Below are positions 59,509 through 64,000 of a stretch of DNA of 64,000 nt, piece after piece. This stretch comes from Caulobacter endophyticus (lineage in GTDB: Bacteria > Pseudomonadota > Alphaproteobacteria > Caulobacterales > Caulobacteraceae), in the NCBI RefSeq assembly GCF_003116815.1, contig NZ_QDKQ01000052.1:124001-188000 (forward strand). The letters run 5' to 3'. Both the position numbers and the translations under genes were made by a program. Each line of letters starts with the position of its first letter. The stretch's first letter is position 1. The notes below the pieces were generated by a model. It saw only the letters and a program-made list of their open reading frames with translations, did no database searches and was not told the origin of the DNA.

Positions 59509-60999
59509 CTACCTCAGCGTTACGGACACCGACTTCAGGTCGGCGTACTTGTGCAACGCATGAAGGCTGCGGTCACGGCCGAAGCCCGACTGCTTGAAGC
59601 CCCCGAACGGCATGGTGATGTCGCAGGCGTCCCAGCCATTGACCCAGACCAATCCGGCCTTCAGCTTCCGCGCCCCTTTCAGGCCGCGGTTTATGTCGCT
59701 GGTCCACAGGCCGGCGGCCAGGCCGTAGACCGTGTCGTTGGCCAGGGCGAAGGCCTCGTCCTCGCCTGTGAAGCTCATCACGCCCAGGACAGGTCCGAAC
59801 ACTTCTTCCCTGGCCAGTTTGTGCGAGGGCCGCACGCCGTCAAAAATGGTCGGCTCCACATAGAAGCCGCCGGTCTCGACGCGCACCTGCGACCCGCCCA
59901 GCACCGGCCCGCCGCCTTCCTCGCGGGCCTTGTCGATATAGTCCAGCGCGGTCTGCATCTGCCGCTCGCTGACCATGGCCCCAAAGCCCGTCTCGGGATC
60001 CAGCGGATCACCGACCTGGATGGTGCGCGCCACCGCAACCACCTTCTCCAGGAACTCGTCCTTGACCTGGGCCTCGACCAGCAGGCGCGAAGCGGCCGTG
60101 CAGACCTCGCCCTGGTTATAGAACACGCCCCAGGCGGCGGCCTGGGCGGCCGCATCCAGGTCGGGGCAGTCGGCGAAGACGATCTGGGGCGACTTGCCGC
60201 CCAGCTCCAGCGACACGCGCTTGAGGTTGCTCTGGGCCGCATATTCCATCAGCCGCCGGCCGGTGGCGCCCGAGCCGGTGAAGGCGATCATGTCGACGTC
60301 CATCGACCGCGCCAGGGCCTGGCCGGCGATCGCCCCGAAGCCCGGGACCACGTTCAGCACGCCCGGCGGCAGCCCGGCTTCGAGGGCCAGCTCCCCCAGC
60401 TTCAGCGCCGTCAGCGGCGACTGCTCGGCGGGCTTCAGCACCACGCAATTGCCCATCGCCAGGGCCGGCGCGACCTTCCACATCGCCATGTGCAGCGGGA
60501 AATTCCACGGCACGATGGCCCCGATCACCCCCAGCGGCTCGTGAGTGGCGAAGCTCAGCCGATCGGCCGGCGAGGCGCCGACCTCGCCATAGACCTTGTC
60601 CAGGGCCTCGGCGTACCAGCGGGTGGTGTTGATCGCGAGCGGCACGTCGACGGCCCGCGCATCGCGGATCGGCTTGCCGACATCCAGGCTCTCCAGCAGG
60701 GCCAGGTCCTCGGCGTCGCGCTCCATCAGCTCGGCCAGCCGAAACAGCACCTTCTTCTTCTGGCGCGGATGCAGGTCGCGCCAGCGGCCGTCCTCGAAGG
60801 CGGCGCGGGCGGCGGCCACGGCGCGCTCGACGTCGGCGACGTCGCAGGCGGCCACCTGGTTCAGCACCGCCCCGTCGCGCGGCCCGACATTGTCGAAGGT
60901 TCCGCCCGAGGTCGCACTCGCCAGCGCGCCGTCGATCACCGCCTTGCCGGGAAGGGCCAGGCGCTGGCGCTGTTCGGAGATGGATGCGGGAATGCTCAC
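59509..60999 (-). CDS. puuC: Gamma-glutamylaminobutyraldehyde dehydrogenase (PuuC-like)
   Basis: A 496-residue aldehyde dehydrogenase with Cys300 in GEVCTA and Glu265 in LELGGK. It resembles PuuC, which oxidises gamma-glutamyl-aminobutyraldehyde or aminobutanal to the acid. The start (MSIPASISEQ) follows the gntR stop by 8 bases. A GntR operator copy lies 16-29 bases upstream, within the end of gntR, and probably controls this gene and gabD. Confidence 0.9.
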   Translation of the reverse strand: MSIPASISEQRQRLALPGKAVIDGALASATSGGTFDNVGPRDGAVLNQVAACDVADVERAVAAARAAFEDGRWRDLHPRQKKKVLFRLAELMERDAEDLALLESLDVGKPIRDARAVDVPLAINTTRWYAEALDKVYGEVGASPADRLSFATHEPLGVIGAIVPWNFPLHMAMWKVAPALAMGNCVVLKPAEQSPLTALKLGELALEAGLPPGVLNVVPGFGAIAGQALARSMDVDMIAFTGSGATGRRLMEYAAQSNLKRVSLELGGKSPQIVFADCPDLDAAAQAAAWGVFYNQGEVCTAASRLLVEAQVKDEFLEKVVAVARTIQVGDPLDPETGFGAMVSERQMQTALDYIDKAREEGGGPVLGGSQVRVETGGFYVEPTIFDGVRPSHKLAREEVFGPVLGVMSFTGEDEAFALANDTVYGLAAGLWTSDINRGLKGARKLKAGLVWVNGWDACDITMPFGGFKQSGFGRDRSLHALHKYADLKSVSVTLR

Positions 61000-61007
61000 G
61001 CCCTACC

Positions 61008-61733
61008 TCATGGAATTGTGATCACAGTTTGTCCCGCCGAAGCGGCTGTCAAGCCGGCGCCGGCCTCGACCGCCGCGCGCATCTTGTCCATGCCTTCTGC
61101 AAGGTCAGCGGCGATGGCCCGGCGGGCGCCCTCGGCGTCGCGGGCCTTCAGGGCGTCCATGGCCTGCGCATGGCGGTCGGCCGGCAGGCTGCCGGTGCCC
61201 ACCCGACCGAACACCACCCGCATGAACGGCCCGATCTGCAGCCACAGCCCCCCGGCCATGGCCAGCAGCACCTCCGCCCCGGCCCGCTCGTAGATGGCGA
61301 AGTGGAAGGCGTGGTTGGCCACCATGTAGCCATCGACGTCGCCCACCCGCAGGGCCTCTTCCAGATCAAGATCGATGGCCTTCAGCCGGCGCACCAGGGC
61401 CTCGTCGGCCCTGGGCGCTGCGCGAGCGGCCAGTTCCGGCTCGACCCAGCGCCGGGCCAGCTCCAGCTGCTCCAGGCGCTCGGCGGTCAGGGAGGGCACG
61501 GACAGGCGCTTGTTGGCCGGATTGATGGCCAGGGCGCGCTCGGCCGCCAGCCGGCGCACGGCGTCGCGCACCGGCATCGGCGACACTCCCAGCTCGGCCG
61601 CCAGGCTGCGCAAGGACACCCCCACCCCCGGGGCGATCTTGCCGGTGATCAACGCCTGCCGGATCGAGTCATAGACCTGGTCATGCACCGCCGTGGAATC
61701 GGCCAGGGAACGGCGCGCTTTCGGCTCGACCAT
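61008..61733 (-). CDS. GntR family regulator (FCD type)
   Basis: A 241-residue regulator. The N-terminal winged helix is VYDSIRQALITGKIAPGVGVSLRSLAAELGVSPMPVRDAVRRL in parts; the C-terminal helical FCD domain (ARRWVEPELAARAAP, FHFAIYERAGAEV) binds a small ligand, usually with a metal. The start at 61733 has GAGGGG just upstream. Its last codons overlap one candidate operator. It is divergent from the omega-amino acid aminotransferase gene. It probably represses polyamine use when substrate is absent. Confidence 0.88.
   Translation of the reverse strand: MVEPKARRSLADSTAVHDQVYDSIRQALITGKIAPGVGVSLRSLAAELGVSPMPVRDAVRRLAAERALAINPANKRLSVPSLTAERLEQLELARRWVEPELAARAAPRADEALVRRLKAIDLDLEEALRVGDVDGYMVANHAFHFAIYERAGAEVLLAMAGGLWLQIGPFMRVVFGRVGTGSLPADRHAQAMDALKARDAEGARRAIAADLAEGMDKMRAAVEAGAGLTAASAGQTVITIP
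61015..61028. promoter_or_regulatory. GntR operator candidate upstream of puuC
   Basis: ATTGTGATCACAGT contains the perfect palindrome TGTGATCACA and shares 12 of 14 bases with the site at 61782-61795. It lies inside the last codons of gntR, 16-29 bases upstream of the puuC start. Confidence 0.65.
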
Positions 61734-61781
61734 GTCCCCTCTTCGCTCCGGCTCAATCCAGGGGTTGCCAGCTAGCCGATA

Positions 61782-61795
61782 ATTGCGATCACAAT
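61782..61795. promoter_or_regulatory. GntR operator candidate, gntR / aminotransferase
   Basis: ATTGCGATCACAAT is a palindrome with one mismatch, in the 87-base gap between the divergent gntR and aminotransferase genes. It is 49 bases from the gntR start and 26 bases from the aminotransferase start, so one bound dimer could control both. Confidence 0.65.
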
Positions 61796-61820
61796 GCAAG
61801 GTCCCAACCCGGAGCGTCAC

Positions 61821-63140
61821 ATGCCCGATTTCGGCGCCAACGACCTCGACGCCTACTGGATGCCGTTCACGCCCAACCGGCGTTTCAAGGCCAATCCGCG
61901 CCTGCTCGGCAGCGCCCACGGGATGCACTACCAGACGCCCGAAGGACGGCAGATCCTCGACGCCACCTCGGGCCTGTGGTGCGTCAACGCCGGCCACGGG
62001 CGCGAGCAGATCACCGAGGCGATCCGCAAACAGGCCGGCGAACTGGACTATGCGCCGAGCTTCAATCTCGGCCACCCGCTGGCCTTCGCGTTCGCCTCGC
62101 GCCTGGCGCAGGTGACGCCGAAGGGCCTGGACCGGATCTTCTTCACCAACAGCGGCTCGGAGTCGGTCGACACCGCCCTGAAGATTGCGCTGGCCTATCA
62201 CCGCGCCCGCGGCAAGGGGACCAAGACCCGGCTGATCGGCCGCGAGCGCGGCTATCACGGCGTCGGCTTCGGCGGCATCTCGGTGGGCGGCATTCCCAAG
62301 AACCGCATGTACTTCGGCAGTTTGCTCACCGGCGTCGACCACCTGCCCCACACCCATGGCCTGGCCGGGAACCTGTTCAGCCAGGGCATTCCCCGGCACG
62401 GCGCGCACCTGGCCGACGATCTGGAGCGCATCGTCGCCCTGCACGACGCCTCCAACATCGCCGCCGTCATCGTCGAGCCCGTCGCCGGCTCGACCGGCGT
62501 GCTGGTGCCGCCCGAGGGCTACCTGCAGAAGCTGCGGACGATCTGCGACAGGCACGACATCCTCTTGATCTTCGACGAGGTGATCACGGGCTTTGGCCGC
62601 ATCGGCGCCGCCTTCGCCGCCGACCGCTTCGGCGTCACGCCCGACCTGCTGTGCATGGCCAAGGGCCTGACCAACGCCGCCGTGCCGGCCGGCGCGGTGG
62701 CCGCCAGCGCCGCCATCTACGAGACCATGCTCGACGGCGCCGACGCGCCCATCGAACTCTTCCACGGCTACACCTATTCAGGGCATCCGCTGGCCTGCGC
62801 GGCGGGCCTGGCGACGCTGGAGATCTACCAGGGCGAGGGCCTGTTCGAGCGGGCCCTGGCGCTGGAGCCCTACTGGCGCACGGCCGTCCATTCCCTCCGC
62901 GGCGCCCGCCACGTCATCGACATCCGCGACTTCGGCCTGATCGCCGGCATCGAGCTTTCGCCCCGCCCCGGCGCTCCCACGGCCCGGGCGATGGAAGCCT
63001 TTGAAGCCGCCTTCGACCAGGGCCTGCTGGTCCGCGTCACCGGCGACATCATCGCCCTCTCCCCGCCGCTGATCATCGAGGAAAGCCAGATCGACCAGAT
63101 CGTCGAGACGATCCGCAAGGTGCTGGCCGCGGTGGAGTAG
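61821..63140 (+). CDS. Omega-amino acid-pyruvate aminotransferase
   Basis: A 439-residue class III aminotransferase of the beta-alanine/omega-amino acid-pyruvate group. It shows YWMPFTPNRRFKANPR, TSGLWCVNAGHGREQI, FTNSGSESVDTALKIAL, RERGYHGVGFGGIS, VEPVAGSTG, LLIFDEVITGFGR and the lysine segment LCMAKGLTNAAVP. It transfers an amino group from an omega-amino acid or amine to pyruvate. The start at 61821 (MPDFGAND) has GGAG 7 bases upstream. The divergent GntR regulator and shared operator tie it to the polyamine locus. Confidence 0.9.
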   Translation: MPDFGANDLDAYWMPFTPNRRFKANPRLLGSAHGMHYQTPEGRQILDATSGLWCVNAGHGREQITEAIRKQAGELDYAPSFNLGHPLAFAFASRLAQVTPKGLDRIFFTNSGSESVDTALKIALAYHRARGKGTKTRLIGRERGYHGVGFGGISVGGIPKNRMYFGSLLTGVDHLPHTHGLAGNLFSQGIPRHGAHLADDLERIVALHDASNIAAVIVEPVAGSTGVLVPPEGYLQKLRTICDRHDILLIFDEVITGFGRIGAAFAADRFGVTPDLLCMAKGLTNAAVPAGAVAASAAIYETMLDGADAPIELFHGYTYSGHPLACAAGLATLEIYQGEGLFERALALEPYWRTAVHSLRGARHVIDIRDFGLIAGIELSPRPGAPTARAMEAFEAAFDQGLLVRVTGDIIALSPPLIIEESQIDQIVETIRKVLAAVE

Positions 63141-63144
63141 ACCC

Positions 63145-63164
63145 GCCCCCTGGGGGAGGTTCCT
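63145..63164. repeat. Short family B end fragment
   Basis: CGCCCCCTGGGGGAGGTTCC just after the aminotransferase stop resembles one end of a family B element (CCCCCT-GGGGGAGG). Only this fragment is present. Confidence 0.45.
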
Positions 63165-63182
63165 AGTTACAGAGCATCGTGG

Positions 63183-64000
63183 CTACGCCTTCAGCCGCAG
63201 CACATTGCTCACAGCCCGTTCGGCCGCCACGGGCAGCGGCGCATCCACCGCCTGGCGCTGCACCAGGCAGCCGTACCAGCCCAGGCCCTTGTAGGTCTCG
63301 TAGCCCGGCGTCAGGGCGTAGCCGATCGTACGGTCGCCTTCCGCATAGCTGCCCATGGTCCCATGCGAGGTGTCGAGCTTGAAGCTTTCGGTCAGCACGC
63401 CCTGCCCGTCCGAGGCCGCCAGGATCCGATGGTTCTGGTCGAGCAGCAGCACGCGCGAGCGGCTCTTTTCCTCGTCGGTCATCCGCACGCCGTCGACGAT
63501 CGCCTGGGCCTGGGGACGCCAGTCGAAATGAACGCCCAGCACGCCGATCACCTTGCCCCGCGCCTGGCCGCCCTCGCGGATCGCCGTGGCGTAGGTGGCC
63601 ACGGGCGCCTCGTCGAGCAGACGCTGACGGGCGATGTCGGCCACCGCGAAATCATCGCCGCTCTTGGTGCACAGGGCCTCCTGGAACCAGCTGGCATTGG
63701 CGACCGACGCGCCCTGCACGCCGCGATACCTGTCGGGCCGGCCGCTGGCGATCACCCGCCCGGCCGCGTCGCAGATCCACAGGTCCAGATAGACGGTGTA
63801 GGCGTCCAGGATCACCCGCAGCCGCTGGCTGGCGTAGTCGGCCGCCTCGCGAGAGGGGGCCATGGCGCAGTCGACAACAGCGCTGTCGGTCGCCCACCAG
63901 CGCACGTCGCAGGTGCGCTCATAGAGATTGCGGTCGATGATCTCGATGGCGTTCAGCGCCAGGTCCGCCAGCCGCTGGCCGCGCAGGTGCGACAGGATCG
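63183..64000 (-). CDS. Sensor-like protein with Cache-type region, 3' part only
   Basis: The reading frame continues unbroken to the right edge, so the start is missing; at least 271 codons plus a stop are seen. The sequence has ILDAYTVYLDLWICDAAGRVIASGRPDRYRG, NASWFQEAL and KVIGVLGVHFDW, followed by SRVLLLDQNHRILAASDGQGVLTES, the pattern of Cache/PAS-like ligand-binding domains. Such domains sit in chemoreceptors and other signal proteins. The protein ends VLRLKA with no methylation or kinase domain after the Cache region. Function is not assigned. Confidence 0.65.
   Translation of the reverse strand, partial: ILSHLRGQRLADLALNAIEIIDRNLYERTCDVRWWATDSAVVDCAMAPSREAADYASQRLRVILDAYTVYLDLWICDAAGRVIASGRPDRYRGVQGASVANASWFQEALCTKSGDDFAVADIARQRLLDEAPVATYATAIREGGQARGKVIGVLGVHFDWRPQAQAIVDGVRMTDEEKSRSRVLLLDQNHRILAASDGQGVLTESFKLDTSHGTMGSYAEGDRTIGYALTPGYETYKGLGWYGCLVQRQAVDAPLPVAAERAVSNVLRLKA

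Noticed and set aside
58432-61293. A 953-codon plus-strand frame opposite gabD and puuC
   Set aside because: It spans two genuine aldehyde dehydrogenases with intact active sites and has no motif of its own, so it is a shadow frame despite its length.
1-64000. tRNA, rRNA, insertion sequences or prophage
   Set aside because: No tRNA-like cloverleaf, rRNA segment, transposase, integrase or phage structural gene was recognised on either strand.

Overview
The window is a high-GC alphaproteobacterial chromosome segment, almost certainly from the genus Caulobacter or a close relative. The strongest evidence is the gene order fliF-fliG-flbE-fliN-flbD, followed downstream by flhA and preceded by sciP (the CtrA inhibitor). 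Beyond it lie flgE-flgD-fliK divergent from flgK-flgL, with sigma-54, IHF and FlbD-type sites between. Two TonB-dependent receptors, a TPR-sulfotransferase beside one of them, and candidate CtrA boxes (TTAA-N7-TTAA type) fit the same group.

Layout. 1-6535: a TonB receptor with a secreted partner gene (cut by the window edge), a glutathione transferase, a flavin amine oxidase paired with a cytochrome c, and a small ATPase/acetyltransferase pair. 6541-22290: the flagellar regulatory and structural block (export gate, class II regulator, switch, MS ring, hook, hook cap, hook length and hook-filament junction genes). 22355-33023: housekeeping genes, namely mnmA, hpt, a zinc-ribbon membrane protein, ftsE-ftsX-ydcF-plsC in translationally coupled order, chaC, a DUF2125 gene, then chorismate mutase, hisC and tyrC. 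33127-36553: a PYROXD2-like oxidoreductase, a Rieske oxygenase and a BetI-like repressor, suggesting catabolism of a methylated or quaternary amine. 36616-45535: a DUF2188 gene, a peptide/amino-acid uptake set (amidohydrolase, APC permease, TonB receptor, TPR-sulfotransferase) and an ArsR/SdpI-like pair.

45536-63140 is one large polyamine-use locus: gamma-glutamylputrescine synthetase and oxidase, a second synthetase paralogue, three class III aminotransferases, two aldehyde dehydrogenases, a PotFGHI-type importer and a GntR regulator. Together they could import putrescine or related amines and convert them through gamma-glutamylated or direct transamination routes to GABA or succinate. A vapBC toxin-antitoxin pair sits inside this locus. 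A sensor-like gene with a Cache-type region runs off the right end.

The most interesting unexplained features are non-coding. Two families of palindromic intergenic repeats occur here: family A (about 40-bp inverted ends, each itself a hairpin) and family B (about 125 bp, two copies in opposite orientation). They cluster between the polyamine genes, and purine-rich ends of family A appear to act as the Shine-Dalgarno sequence of the next gene in several places. Other candidates are a shared 14-bp GntR operator (one copy buried in the last codons of gntR), three TCACAG repeats with exact 8-bp spacing ahead of vapB, near-identical CtrA boxes ahead of fliF and sciP, and the compact divergent sigma-54 control region between fliK and flgK. 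No tRNA, rRNA, CRISPR array, prophage or insertion sequence was recognised. All annotations come from reading the sequence without database searches.
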